Shown here: positions 35,802 to 44,281 of the stretch, piece by piece
Layout: every line of letters begins with the position of its first letter
Position numbering within the stretch: position 1 is the stretch's first letter
DNA from: Acidobacteriota bacterium
Lineage (GTDB): Bacteria; Acidobacteriota; Terriglobia; Bryobacterales; Bryobacteraceae
NCBI GenBank assembly: GCA_018268715.1
Contig: JAFDVZ010000002.1
Span: forward strand, 553,632-617,631
Direction of reading: 5' to 3'
Length of the DNA stretch: 64,000 nt
Notes under the pieces: generated by a model
The model's database searches: none
What the model was told of the DNA's origin: nothing
The model's input: the letters and a program-made list of their open reading frames with translations, nothing else
Translations under genes and position numbers: made by a program

Positions 35802-35852
35802 TTAGTACTAAACACCGGGGCGGCGGGGGTGATTCGATGTGACACCGGGGCG
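35802..35852. repeat. Palindrome and 30-bp-spaced direct repeat between GntR and the hybrid kinase
   Basis: TTAGTACTAA at 35802-35811 is a perfect 10-bp palindrome. ACACCGGGGCG occurs at 35812-35822 and again at 35842-35852, exactly 30 bp (about three helical turns) apart. The location in the divergent intergenic region suggests regulatory sites, but the palindrome does not match the usual FadR-type TNGTNNNACNA consensus. Confidence 0.4.
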
Positions 35853-35910
35853 AGGCGGCTATCGGAAGCTATTCAAGATGCTCCTCAGTCGGGCCGATTA
35901 GTCAATCAGA

Positions 35911-37659
35911 GTGGCGATCGCGAACGAAAGCGAACTGATCGAGATCCGTCTGAACCGCGAAATGGCGGACCGCCTCTATTGGGGCGGGACGTTCTACGCG
36001 CTGATCGCCGCTCCCTTCAACCTGGTGTTGGGGCCGGGACGCACCGGCGCATGGATTCTGACCGCCGCCCTGGCGATCCTGGGTGTTCTGAGAACCTATG
36101 CGGCCCGGAGGGTTCGGGGGAGTCTGGACTCGGGGGTGAACGCCGCCGTGGCCTGGCTGTACCGGGTCACCGTGGTCCAGGGCGTTCTGGTGGGCTGTTA
36201 CACCGGATGGGTGCTGTACGACGTCTGGGGAGACACGGCTCGCGAAAGCACGATGCTGGTGGTTGTGGCGGGCATCACCAGCGTGAACGCCAGTCTGTTC
36301 GCCCCGAAAGTGAGGCTGGCGACGCTGCAACTGGCGATCCAACTGCTGCCCGCCTATTCATTGCCCACCTATGGGCTTCCCCGCTACGGCCCGGTGCTGC
36401 CCACGCTGATGGTGCTGCACGTGATCGCGATGATTCAACTGGTGCGGATGACCAACCGGCACGTCCGGCGCATGTTCGCGGCGCAGGTGGCGCTGGAGAG
36501 CCGGAGCGACGACCTGCGTCAGGCGCGCGACGCCGCCGAACAGGCCAGCTCCGCGCGAATGCGTTTTCTCGCCAACATGAGCCACGAGATCCGGACTCCG
36601 CTCAACGGGGTGATCGGGCTCGCGCAGGTGCTCGAGGAGACGCCGCTCAACGAAGAGCAGCGCCAGGTTCTCGCCGACATGCAGCACAGCGGGGAGCATC
36701 TTCTGGCGGTGGTGAACGACATCCTGGACATGTCCAAGGTGAACTCGGGCAAGCTCGTGCTCGAGCGCGTCACCTTCGACCTGCCGGCGCTGATTCACGA
36801 CGCCGCGGCGCCGCCGGAGGTGCTGGCCGAGTCCAAGGGTCTCGAATTCCAGGTGATCGCCGACAATTTGCCCGCGCATGTCGAAGGCGACCCTGTCCGC
36901 CTGCGGCAGATCATCTCAAACCTGTTGAGCAACGCCGTGAAGTTCACCGACAAGGGCAGGGTGAAGCTGACCGCGCGCGTGCCTCGTCCGGGGTGGGTGC
37001 AGGTGATGGTGGAAGACACCGGCATCGGCATGTCCATCGAGCAGATCCACGGCCTGTTCCAGGAGTTCCACCAGGTGGATTCCTCGACCACGCGGCGCTT
37101 CGGCGGCACCGGCCTCGGACTGGCGATCTCCCACCGGCTGGCGGAACTGATGCACGGCCGTTTTGACGTGCGTAGCGAACCCGGCGCCGGGTCGATATTC
37201 TCCATCGAGATTCCGTTGCCGGAAGCCGCGTCGAGGAACGAGCGCGAGCGTGGGGTTGAGCCGGCCGTGGCCCTGCCGCCCGATCTTCGCGTGCTGGTGG
37301 CCGAGGACAACGCCGTGAATCGCACCGTGATCGAACGCCTGCTGCGCCACCGGGGGCTCGCCGTCGATGTGGTGGAGAATGGCCGCCTGGCGGTGGAGCG
37401 CCATCGCGCCTCGCCCTACGACATCATCCTGATGGATTGCCAGATGCCCGACATGGACGGCTACGAAGCCACCGCCTGCATCCGCGCGCTGGCCGGGGCC
37501 GTCGCGAAAACGCCGATCGTCGGGGTGACGGCCGGCGCCTTCCGCGAGGATGGCGAAAAGTGCCTCCGCGCGGGCATGGACGGCTACGTGCCCAAGCCGA
37601 TCGACCGCAACCGGTTGCTGACGACGATGGCCGGCGTGCTGCCGCACGAGGTCGGATAG
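35911..37659 (+). CDS. Hybrid sensor histidine kinase/response regulator
   Basis: 582 aa from a GTG at 35911. The N-terminal ~190 residues contain about six TM helices (YWGGTFYALIAAPFNLVLG, AWILTAALAILGVLRTY, VVVAGITSVNASLF and others). Then a short coiled linker, HisKA with His in NMSHEIRTPLNG, HATPase_c with N, G1 and G2 boxes (NLLSNAVKF, DTGIGMS, GTGLGLA), and a C-terminal receiver with Asp in ILMDCQMPDMDGY and Lys in VPKPI. No DNA-binding partner is adjacent, so output probably passes through another phosphotransfer protein. The signal is unknown. It is followed by the 143-bp repeat array. Confidence 0.93.
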   Translation: MAIANESELIEIRLNREMADRLYWGGTFYALIAAPFNLVLGPGRTGAWILTAALAILGVLRTYAARRVRGSLDSGVNAAVAWLYRVTVVQGVLVGCYTGWVLYDVWGDTARESTMLVVVAGITSVNASLFAPKVRLATLQLAIQLLPAYSLPTYGLPRYGPVLPTLMVLHVIAMIQLVRMTNRHVRRMFAAQVALESRSDDLRQARDAAEQASSARMRFLANMSHEIRTPLNGVIGLAQVLEETPLNEEQRQVLADMQHSGEHLLAVVNDILDMSKVNSGKLVLERVTFDLPALIHDAAAPPEVLAESKGLEFQVIADNLPAHVEGDPVRLRQIISNLLSNAVKFTDKGRVKLTARVPRPGWVQVMVEDTGIGMSIEQIHGLFQEFHQVDSSTTRRFGGTGLGLAISHRLAELMHGRFDVRSEPGAGSIFSIEIPLPEAASRNERERGVEPAVALPPDLRVLVAEDNAVNRTVIERLLRHRGLAVDVVENGRLAVERHRASPYDIILMDCQMPDMDGYEATACIRALAGAVAKTPIVGVTAGAFREDGEKCLRAGMDGYVPKPIDRNRLLTTMAGVLPHEVG

Positions 37660-37704
37660 CGGCTGCCGGGCTGGCTGTTGGCGCGTTTGACGGCGCCGTC
37701 GGGA

Positions 37705-38560
37705 GCGAGGGGCGGGCGCTCGTTGGGATCTCTATATACGGGCGGCTTCAGCGCGCGTTCCGCTGTCGGGTGTGCCGCCGCACGAAGCTGGATAGCCTCT
37801 GCGCATCGGACGGTTCCGTCTGGACCGACCCGTTGCGTCCCCTGGAACAAGTGGCTGGGAGCTCGCTGGGCTACTCGACATGCTGGCCGGCTTCAGTGCG
37901 CGTTTGCGTAGCCCGGTGCGTGGCCCCACGTGGCCGGATAGCCTCTATGCATCGGACGGTCCCCCTGTGGAGCGACTGGCCCGTCTCCTGCAACGGCTGG
38001 GCGGGCGCTCGTTGGGTTCTTGATATACGGGCCGGTTCCGTGCGCGTTCGGCTGTCGGGTGTGCCGCCGCCCGAAGCTGGATAGCCTCCGCGCATCGGAC
38101 GGTTCCGGCTGAAGCGACCCGCCGCGTCCCCTGGAACAAGTGGCTGGGAGCTCGCTGGGCTACGCGACATGCTGGCCGGCTTCAGTGCGCGTCACGCTGT
38201 CGTGCCGCCACACGAAGTTGGATAGCCTCTGCGCATCTGACTGTTCCGTCTGGACCGACCCGTTGCGCCCCCTGGAACAAGTGGCTGGGAGCTCGCTGGT
38301 CTACTCGACATGTTGGCCGGCTTCAGTGCGCGTTTGCGCAGCCCGGTGCGTGGCCGCACGTGGTCGGATAGGTCCCCTGTGGAGCGACTGGCGACGTCTC
38401 CTGCAACGGCTGGGCGGGCGCACGTCGGGTTCTCGACTTACCGGCCGGCTTCCCCGCGCGGGCTCCCGCGGTCCCGGTGCGCTGCCGCACGAGACGGGAT
38501 CGCCGGCGGACATCGGACGGCGCCGGCTGGAGCGACCGGCGATGTCCCCCTGCAACGGCT
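37705..38560. repeat. Six imperfect tandem repeats of about 143 bp, non-coding
   Basis: The stretch 37660-38608 between the kinase gene and the minus-strand M1 homologue has no credible gene. It holds six related units. Taking the GCTCG landmark, copies start at 37718, 37861, 38007, 38150, 38291 and 38420, giving steps of 143, 146, 143, 141 and 129 bp. A second landmark, GGATAGCCTC or its remnant, recurs at 37790, 37936, 38079, 38220, 38366 and 38497. Two flavours alternate: one carries TGTCGGGTGTGCCGCC, the other AGCCCGGTGCGTGGCC. Steps are not multiples of three, and all frames break, which argues against a repeat protein. Confidence 0.85.
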
Positions 38561-38608
38561 CCCCATGCGCCCATCAGCATCGATTAGCGCCAGGGGATGC
38601 GCTCGGCG

Positions 38609-40576
38609 CTATTGGTTCGAGCGTTTCCGCTCGTAGGGCTTCTCGACGTACTTGCCGGCTTCCTCGAGCGCTCCTTGCGTGTTGTCCTTGGTGCGTAGCG
38701 CCTGCTTGTACTCGTTCAGCGCGCGTTCCCGCTGCCCGGTGACGTCGAAGATCTTGCCCAGGTAGATGTGCGACCAGACGCTGGTCCACTTGGGTTCCTC
38801 ATCCCCGTTCAGAGCCTCGCGGAACTCGTTCGCCGCCGACTGGAAGTTGTTCTGCAGGAAGAACAGCTCGCCCACACGGTAGTGCGCGAGCGAACTGGTC
38901 CGGTTCACGTCGAGCGCCTTCTGGTATTCCTTCAGCGCTTCACCGAAGTCGCCTACTTCGGCAAACTGCTCGCCGCGCCGGATCGCCACCGCCTCACGCA
39001 TCTTCGGGTTGAATCGCAGCACCTTGCCGCTGGGGTCGATGGTGACGCTCTTGGGTTTGCCGAACGTGTCGATGACGAACTCGGAAGATGTGCCCGACAC
39101 CTCCACACGCTTCTCTTCCGGATTGCCTTCCGTTTCGATCTTCAGGTCCACCGGCATCCGGAACGTGTCCAGGTCCTGCGAGATCTTGCCCATCACGCGG
39201 AAACCCTTCTGGGTGCGGAATACCGTGTACTCCATCTTGAACTCCGGCGCCCCGCTCGATTCGATCCACTGGATGAAGAAGCCTTGCAGGTTCTGCTGCG
39301 AGATGTCCTCCGACAGCTTTCGCAGATCGTCGGTGTTGAGATTCTTCCAGCCGTAGGCCTCCGGGATCGCCTTTAACAGCTTCTGGAAGTTCGCCTCGCC
39401 GATGACGTAGCGCAACATGTTGAACACGGCCGATCCCTTGGCCGCGGTCGAGGCCCAGAACTCCGGCGAGTAATCCTCGAGCCGCGCGTCCTGAATCAGC
39501 GGCGGATTGTCCACCGTCAGCGCCTCCACGTAGGTGTCGCGCAGATCGCCCTCCACCGACGCCGGACCGTTGGCCTGTTCGTTGTACAACACCTCGGAGT
39601 AGCGCGCCAGGCCGTTCTCGATCCACATGTGATTGCGCGTGGTGGGCGAGACCAGGCCGCCCCACCATTGCCGCGAGACCTGATTCGCCAGCAGGCGCAC
39701 GTTCGGCGTCTTGCCGATCGCCTTGGGCGCGAGAAACAGCAGACCCGGCGCCGAATAGCCGTTCGGCGTGCCCGATTCGGTCTCGATCACGGTCAGGCTG
39801 GAGGAGAACGGCAGCCCGAACGTCGCCGTGAAAAACGTCATGATCTTGGCGATCTCGTCGCCGTAGGCATCGGCCATGGCCTTGGTTTCACGCAGGTAGA
39901 ACGCCGTCGTCACGCCGGAGGAGGTGACCCGCCGCGGCTCGCCCCGCACCACCGCGATGCTGCCCGGAAACGAAGGTCTGGTGAAGGAGAACGTGTAGAC
40001 GTTCTTGTCGCCCGCCTGGTCCAACCGCTCCTGTCCGCTGCCGATCACGCGGTAGCCCGAGGGAACCGTGATGCGCATCTCGGCGGCGAAACGGTCGGTG
40101 GTGTAGTCGTTCACCGGGAACCACCGCGCCGGATACATCAGGTACGAGACATCCGGACCGATGGCGGCGAACTTGATGCCGAACACCGGGGAATCCTCCT
40201 GCCCGGTGAGCCGCCCGTCATAGAGGAACGTGAGGCGCCCGCCCTTGCCCTTGGCGACCGGCGTCGCGAAGCTCAGCCGCACCGATGAATCCTGCTGATT
40301 GCGGGAGGCGCCGATCTGCTGGCCGGAGGCGTCCACCACCCGCGTCAGGTTCAGGGCGTTGTTGAGCTCGAAGTTCGCCGAGGTCACGTTGTCGTCGACG
40401 GCGGTGAACTCCACGTCCACCTTCGCGGTGATCGACTGCGTGCGCGGATTCACCTCCGCCTCGACGACATACTTCTGCACGTCGATGCGCGGCGCCTTCC
40501 GTTCGGTCTGCCCCGCGGCCGGGAACACCGCGGCCAGCGCGAGCGTCGCCGCGGCCGCCAGCATCGTGCGACTCAT
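38609..40576 (-). CDS. Degenerate M1 peptidase homologue with C-terminal TPRs, exported
   Basis: 655 aa from the ATG at 40576, which has AAGGG 5 bases upstream and a clean signal peptide (MSRTMLAAAATLALAAVFPAAGQ); an ATG at 40594 overlaps lpxB. The fold follows M1 aminopeptidases, but the zinc motif HExxH reads NQVSR (about residues 298-302), the downstream NEG is ENG, and GAMEN is replaced by TPNGYS. All metal ligands and the catalytic Glu are missing, so it should not be a peptidase. The C-terminal ~120 residues are TPR-like (FGEALKEYQKALDVN, FQSAANEFREALN). Probably a periplasmic binding or scaffold protein. Confidence 0.9.
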   Translation of the reverse strand: MSRTMLAAAATLALAAVFPAAGQTERKAPRIDVQKYVVEAEVNPRTQSITAKVDVEFTAVDDNVTSANFELNNALNLTRVVDASGQQIGASRNQQDSSVRLSFATPVAKGKGGRLTFLYDGRLTGQEDSPVFGIKFAAIGPDVSYLMYPARWFPVNDYTTDRFAAEMRITVPSGYRVIGSGQERLDQAGDKNVYTFSFTRPSFPGSIAVVRGEPRRVTSSGVTTAFYLRETKAMADAYGDEIAKIMTFFTATFGLPFSSSLTVIETESGTPNGYSAPGLLFLAPKAIGKTPNVRLLANQVSRQWWGGLVSPTTRNHMWIENGLARYSEVLYNEQANGPASVEGDLRDTYVEALTVDNPPLIQDARLEDYSPEFWASTAAKGSAVFNMLRYVIGEANFQKLLKAIPEAYGWKNLNTDDLRKLSEDISQQNLQGFFIQWIESSGAPEFKMEYTVFRTQKGFRVMGKISQDLDTFRMPVDLKIETEGNPEEKRVEVSGTSSEFVIDTFGKPKSVTIDPSGKVLRFNPKMREAVAIRRGEQFAEVGDFGEALKEYQKALDVNRTSSLAHYRVGELFFLQNNFQSAANEFREALNGDEEPKWTSVWSHIYLGKIFDVTGQRERALNEYKQALRTKDNTQGALEEAGKYVEKPYERKRSNQ

Positions 40577-40583
40577 CGTACCC

Positions 40584-41753
40584 TTACCTGCCATTCACCG
40601 TTTCCTTGTTCAAGACCGTTTCCACCACTTGCACGGCGCGGTCCATCGGGGGCTCGGCCGACGACAGCATCTCGCGCACCCGCTGGAGCTCGCCGCGCAT
40701 CGCCTGGCGAGCCGGCGGATCGTCCAGCAACCGCAACGTTTCGGCGGCCAGACGATCGGGCCGCATATCGTGCTGAATGAGTTCGGGAACCACCGCCCGC
40801 CCCGCCACCAGATTGACCATGGAAAGAAAAGGCGCCCGCACCAGCCACCGCCCGATCAGCCAGCTCAGCCCGCTGACCCGGTAAAACGTGACCATCGGGG
40901 TCCCCAGCAGCGCAGCCTCCATCGTCACCGTGCCGCTCGCGGCCAGGGCGACGTCCGCGTGCGCCAGAAGATCCCACGTGGAGCCTTCGATTACTTGGAT
41001 GGACTCCCGCCGAAACCGTTCCCAAAAAGTTGAATCCTTGACGCGCGCGCTGAATCCCGGGGGCGTGCCGACGGCGAAGGCCGCCCGGGGCTTCAGGCGC
41101 CGGATCTGGGCCACCGCCGCCGCCAGATCCGGGATGTGCCGCGAGATCTCTCCCGTGCGGCTGCCGGGTAGTATGGCGACCAGCGGGGCATCCTTCGCGA
41201 TGCCGTTCCGCTCGAAAAACTGGTCCCTGGTCATCGAGGGCCGCACGATTTCCGCCAGGGGATGGCCGATGTAGGTGGCGTCCACGCCGTGTTTCCGGAA
41301 GAAGCTCTCCTCGAATGGGAAGATGCAGATCAGGCGGCGGAGAGTGCGGCGCATCGTCTTGACGCGGCCCTGGCGCCAGGCCCAGACCTGTGGCGCGATC
41401 AGGTACACCACGGGGATGCCGGCGTCGTGCAGCTTGCGCGCCACGCGGAGGTGGAAATCCGGGCTGTCGGTGAGAATCGCCAGGTCCGGACGCCGGCGGC
41501 GCGCGGCCTGGACCAGCTTCCGGAACTGTCCGTAGATTCGCGGAATGTGGTGGAGCACTTCCACAAGTCCAACAACCGAAAGGCTTTCGGACTCGATTAC
41601 GGGGTCGACGCCAGCGGCTCGCATGCGCGGTCCGGCGCAGCCGAAGAACTCCGCCCCTGGATGGCGGGCCTTCAGGCGCGTGACCAGGGAGGAGGCGTAA
41701 AGATCACCCGACGCTTCCCCCGCCGAAACTAAAACCCTTAGAGCCACTATCAC
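40584..41753 (-). CDS. lpxB: Lipid-A-disaccharide synthase
   Basis: 389 aa. LpxB signatures: VSAGEASGDLYAS, FFGCAGPRMRAAG, LTDSPDFHLRVAR, YLIAPQVWAWRQGR, AILPGSRTGEI and ASGTVTMEAALLGTPMV. It joins UDP-diacylglucosamine and lipid X in lipid A assembly at the inner membrane, so the organism makes lipopolysaccharide. The start is GTG at 41753 or at 41747; an extended -10 on the minus strand at 41764-41756 puts the transcript start almost on the start codon, so a leaderless mRNA is possible. The downstream M1 homologue is probably in the same operon. Confidence 0.96.
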   Translation of the reverse strand: MIVALRVLVSAGEASGDLYASSLVTRLKARHPGAEFFGCAGPRMRAAGVDPVIESESLSVVGLVEVLHHIPRIYGQFRKLVQAARRRRPDLAILTDSPDFHLRVARKLHDAGIPVVYLIAPQVWAWRQGRVKTMRRTLRRLICIFPFEESFFRKHGVDATYIGHPLAEIVRPSMTRDQFFERNGIAKDAPLVAILPGSRTGEISRHIPDLAAAVAQIRRLKPRAAFAVGTPPGFSARVKDSTFWERFRRESIQVIEGSTWDLLAHADVALAASGTVTMEAALLGTPMVTFYRVSGLSWLIGRWLVRAPFLSMVNLVAGRAVVPELIQHDMRPDRLAAETLRLLDDPPARQAMRGELQRVREMLSSAEPPMDRAVQVVETVLNKETVNGR

Positions 41754-41755
41754 TT

Positions 41756-41810
41756 AGTGTACCAGTACAGCTTGAAACCGCAGTTTCGCGCGGATTGTGT
41801 CTGATACACT
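41756..41810. promoter_or_regulatory. Back-to-back extended -10 promoters for lpxB and the 41.8-kb gene
   Basis: TGaTACACT at 41802-41810 (plus strand) and TGgTACACT at 41764-41756 (minus strand) are both extended -10 elements with the same hexamer. Neither has a good -35. They face outwards toward the 255-aa gene at 41835 and lpxB respectively. Confidence 0.4.
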
Positions 41811-41834
41811 GAAATTACGGCACGCAGCCAGAAG

Positions 41835-42602
41835 ATGTCCGCACAATTCGACCTTTCCAAACTGAGCGTAGGGCAGTTTGCCGAGCGGTTTCGTGGTGAG
41901 ATGATTCCGCTCAGCAACACGTTCTCGTATTTCTGCGCCTCGGTGCCCCTGTCCGATGAGGATATCAAGGAGTACCTTCAGGAGCCGATCGCGGCGTTGC
42001 CTCCGAACGTGGCTTCGCGGATGCCGAAGATCTCCATCATCCTGGCGCCGTATCTCGAGCGGGCCAATGGCCGCGAGAAGGCGCCGGCGCGGAACGGCGA
42101 CCTGATCTCCATCGAGAAGCCGCCGGACAGCCGGCTTTCCTGGAATACGCAACTGCGGATCGGCGCCGAGGAGGTGCTGGCCTTCGCTCTGAAGGACCAG
42201 GAAGTGGCCGAATACCACTACCGGTTCTACCGCGTGCTCGCGTCGCTGATGGCCGACCGCTGCACCGAGGACGAGGCGGCCGGTTATGCGTCGCTGCTGC
42301 GGGAGGAACTCGCCGCCGATGTGCATGGCGAGGTGGACGAGGATAGCTGGCAGTTGAAGCAGCCGGTGACGCGCCGCAAGCAGGCGGCGAAGTCCAATTC
42401 GAAGCCGTTCCGCGATTACTCGCGACAGGCCTTCATCGATACGCTGACGCTGTACCTGCACGGCATCTGCTGCGATATCGACGTCGAGACCGGCCCGCGG
42501 CAGTTGCCGAGCCGATATCTCCGGCGACGTCTGCAGGCGCTGAACCGCATGTTCCCTCCGCCGGAAGGCTATGTGGTTTTTCCGGAGGATTTGAAGAAGT
42601 AA
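41835..42602 (+). CDS. Cytoplasmic protein of unknown function
   Basis: 255 aa from the ATG at 41835, with only a weak upstream ribosome site. No signal peptide or membrane helix. The N-terminal half is a mix of short helices (SVGQFAERFRGEMIP, SDEDIKEYLQEPIAALPP) and the middle has EVLAFALKDQEVAEYHYRFYRVLASLMADR, a likely long helix, followed by an acidic patch and a basic stretch (TRRKQAAKSNSK). Helices with YSRQAFIDTLTLYLHGICCDIDVE and a C-terminal RRRLQALNRMF finish the chain. I recognise no family. Its promoter abuts that of lpxB. Confidence 0.7.
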   Translation: MSAQFDLSKLSVGQFAERFRGEMIPLSNTFSYFCASVPLSDEDIKEYLQEPIAALPPNVASRMPKISIILAPYLERANGREKAPARNGDLISIEKPPDSRLSWNTQLRIGAEEVLAFALKDQEVAEYHYRFYRVLASLMADRCTEDEAAGYASLLREELAADVHGEVDEDSWQLKQPVTRRKQAAKSNSKPFRDYSRQAFIDTLTLYLHGICCDIDVETGPRQLPSRYLRRRLQALNRMFPPPEGYVVFPEDLKK

Positions 42603-42652
42603 CTCCGCTGGACCTGTGATCACACATCGCGCGGAGTCGCGCCGGGCGAATC

Positions 42653-42681
42653 TTGATGAGTGTCATATGGTGCAATAGAAT
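42653..42681 (+). promoter_or_regulatory. Sigma-70-type promoter for the 42.7-kb three-gene unit
   Basis: TTGATG at 42653-42658 and TAGAAT at 42676-42681 with a 17-bp spacer. The expected start near 42688 leaves a ~15-base leader containing AAGGAG at 42692-42697, five bases from the GTG at 42703. This indicates that the three genes form their own transcription unit. Confidence 0.6.
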
Positions 42682-42702
42682 CCACTGGAACAAGGAGCAA
42701 CC

Positions 42703-43386
42703 GTGTCTCTGCGGATCCCGGAGCAACATCGTGCGTCGGTTGTGCGTATCGGCGAATTGACGGCGGATCAGGTTCTTCAACTCGAGGGGGCTCTTCAAGA
42801 AGCCCCACCGTTACTGGACGAAGACCGCTTCGCGGCTGCTGTGTCATCAACCCTGGATTTTGTTGGAAACGGCGAACTCAAGGAGATTCTGACGGTCCTC
42901 AGGATGCTCTACGGCGTCCGCGAGTCGAGTGGAGTGACAATCGCCAAGTTCATCGAAGACATATGTGAGGCGATGCGAAGGCCGGGGGCGCCGCCCGACA
43001 ACCACGCGGCCGACTTCGACTGTGAGCCGCTACGTCGAAATCTGGCGCGACTCCTTGCAATACCCCGTCTCGATCTTGTGTCGAGAGCCGCGGATCTGCA
43101 ATCTGAAGTCCCGAATTCATTCGATAGCGCCAGGGTGCTGACGGACCTTCGTCCGATCTTCGATCGGGAGTCCGGGGCTGAAATGGAAGGCGCTGTCGTA
43201 TTGCATTCCCTGAAAATCAATTACTGGCACTGCGGTGAATTGAGGGAAATCCACGTCGCCATGGAATTGGAGGATGTGAAGCGCCTGCGACTCGCCCTAG
43301 ACCGCGCAATCACGAAGACCACCACACTACAGGCCTTTCTGAAAAAGACCGATCTGATAGAGTTGAACGGGGATATCGGCAAGTGA
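42703..43386 (+). CDS. Protein of unknown function, first gene of a coupled three-gene unit
   Basis: 227 aa from GTG at 42703, supported by AAGGAG 5 bases upstream. The N-terminal half is helical (LTADQVLQLEGALQEAPPLLDEDRFAAAV, ELKEILTVLRMLYGV). The C-terminal ~70 residues (VVLHSLKINYWHCGELREIHVAMELEDVKRLRLALDRAITKTTTLQAFL in sequence) form a strand-strand-helix block that loosely resembles the eukaryotic COMM domain; this likeness is my impression only. The domain between contains SRAADLQSEVPNSFDSARVLTDLRPIFD. No signal or membrane segment. Its stop overlaps the next start. Confidence 0.72.
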   Translation: MSLRIPEQHRASVVRIGELTADQVLQLEGALQEAPPLLDEDRFAAAVSSTLDFVGNGELKEILTVLRMLYGVRESSGVTIAKFIEDICEAMRRPGAPPDNHAADFDCEPLRRNLARLLAIPRLDLVSRAADLQSEVPNSFDSARVLTDLRPIFDRESGAEMEGAVVLHSLKINYWHCGELREIHVAMELEDVKRLRLALDRAITKTTTLQAFLKKTDLIELNGDIGK

Positions 43387-43841
43387 ACACGGAGCTCAAG
43401 TATACCGATGGTGAATCCTGCCGCGGACTGGAACGGCGCGAGTTGATTGCCTGGACAGGCCGGCATCGCCGGTCCGCTGTATCCGAGGTTCGTTATGTTC
43501 GGAGCCGCGCTCAGCTCTCGTATTCCGTGGAGCGGGTCCCACCCGTCGATTCCACCCAGGAGCTCTTTTCCAGACTCGCTCGCACGTGGCTGGAGGATAC
43601 TTCGAAACAGTCCTCTGTTACTGAGATGGTGCTGCATCCGTGCTATCAACGAATCATAGGAATGGGGCCGGACGCGCTTCCCTACATTTTTCGCGACCTT
43701 GAAAGGAAACCCGGCCACTGGTTTTGGGCCTTGAAGGCCATCACGGGCGTCAATCCCGTGGCTCCTGAAAACACTGGCCGGATCAAATTCATGGCGCAGG
43801 ACTGGCTGAACTGGGCAAGGTCGCAGGGTATTCGCTGGTAG
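43383..43841 (+). CDS. Protein of unknown function, second gene of the coupled unit
   Basis: 152 aa from GTG at 43383, overlapping the preceding stop as GTGA. The N-terminal half is poorly ordered and basic (RRELIAWTGRHRRSAVSEVRYVRSR). The C-terminal half, LHPCYQRIIGMGPDALPYIFRDLERKPGHWFWALKAITGVNPV then MAQDWLNWARSQGI, is a compact helical block that I recall from small accessory proteins in many bacteria, but I cannot name a characterised family. It may pack against one of its neighbours. The third gene starts 4 bp downstream. Confidence 0.75.
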   Translation: MNTELKYTDGESCRGLERRELIAWTGRHRRSAVSEVRYVRSRAQLSYSVERVPPVDSTQELFSRLARTWLEDTSKQSSVTEMVLHPCYQRIIGMGPDALPYIFRDLERKPGHWFWALKAITGVNPVAPENTGRIKFMAQDWLNWARSQGIRW

Positions 43842-43845
43842 ATGC

Positions 43846-44244
43846 GTGGTTCGCCTGACCAGTCCCCCGAGCCCCGAATACAACTGTATTGCCTGGGCCG
43901 CTGGAGAGGACGATCGTTGGTGGTGGCCAGTGGGTGGATACTACTGGCCCGTGGGAGCGGCTACGACGGAGACCATCGATGCATTCGTCGAAGCGTACGC
44001 CACCCTGGGATTCGCCCTCTGCGAAGGTCCCGAGTTGGAGCCCTTCTGGGAGAAGATCGCCCTCTACGTGGACTCGAGGGGCACTCCCACGCATGCCGCC
44101 CGGCAGCTTGAAGATGGTCAGTGGGCCAGCAAGCTCGGCAGCGATGTAGACGTCGAGCACGAAACACCCGACGAGGTCACCACGCTGCCGGGATGTCAAA
44201 TCTACGGCCGCACTGAGGTCTTCATGCGCCGACCCCGACTGTGA
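43846..44244 (+). CDS. DUF7689-like protein, third gene of the coupled unit
   Basis: 132 aa from GTG at 43846. The pattern EYNCIAWAAGEDDRWWWPVGGYYWP near the N-terminus, a helix (ETIDAFVEAYATLGF), EKIALYVDSRGTPTHAARQLEDGQWASKLG and a C-terminal GRTEVFMRRP match, as far as I recall, the DUF7689 family. Cys14-like and His-rich positions (YNCIAWA, THAAR, EHETPDE) could form a catalytic Cys-His-type site, which is only a suggestion. It follows the 152-aa gene by 4 bp and is the end of the unit. Confidence 0.78.
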   Translation: MVRLTSPPSPEYNCIAWAAGEDDRWWWPVGGYYWPVGAATTETIDAFVEAYATLGFALCEGPELEPFWEKIALYVDSRGTPTHAARQLEDGQWASKLGSDVDVEHETPDEVTTLPGCQIYGRTEVFMRRPRL

Positions 44245-44281
44245 GGATTGGGCAGCACCCGCGGTGCTATTATGGGCTCCC

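Noticed and set aside
37705-38560. CRISPR array
   Set aside because: Units are ~143 bp, imperfect and without unique spacers between short identical repeats; no cas genes are in the window.
38140-38742. 200-aa plus-strand frame in the repeat array
   Set aside because: It runs through repeats whose steps are not multiples of three and into the antisense of the M1 homologue.
42703-43386. Firm COMM-domain annotation
   Set aside because: The likeness to COMM is only a loose strand-strand-helix pattern seen by eye; not enough to name.
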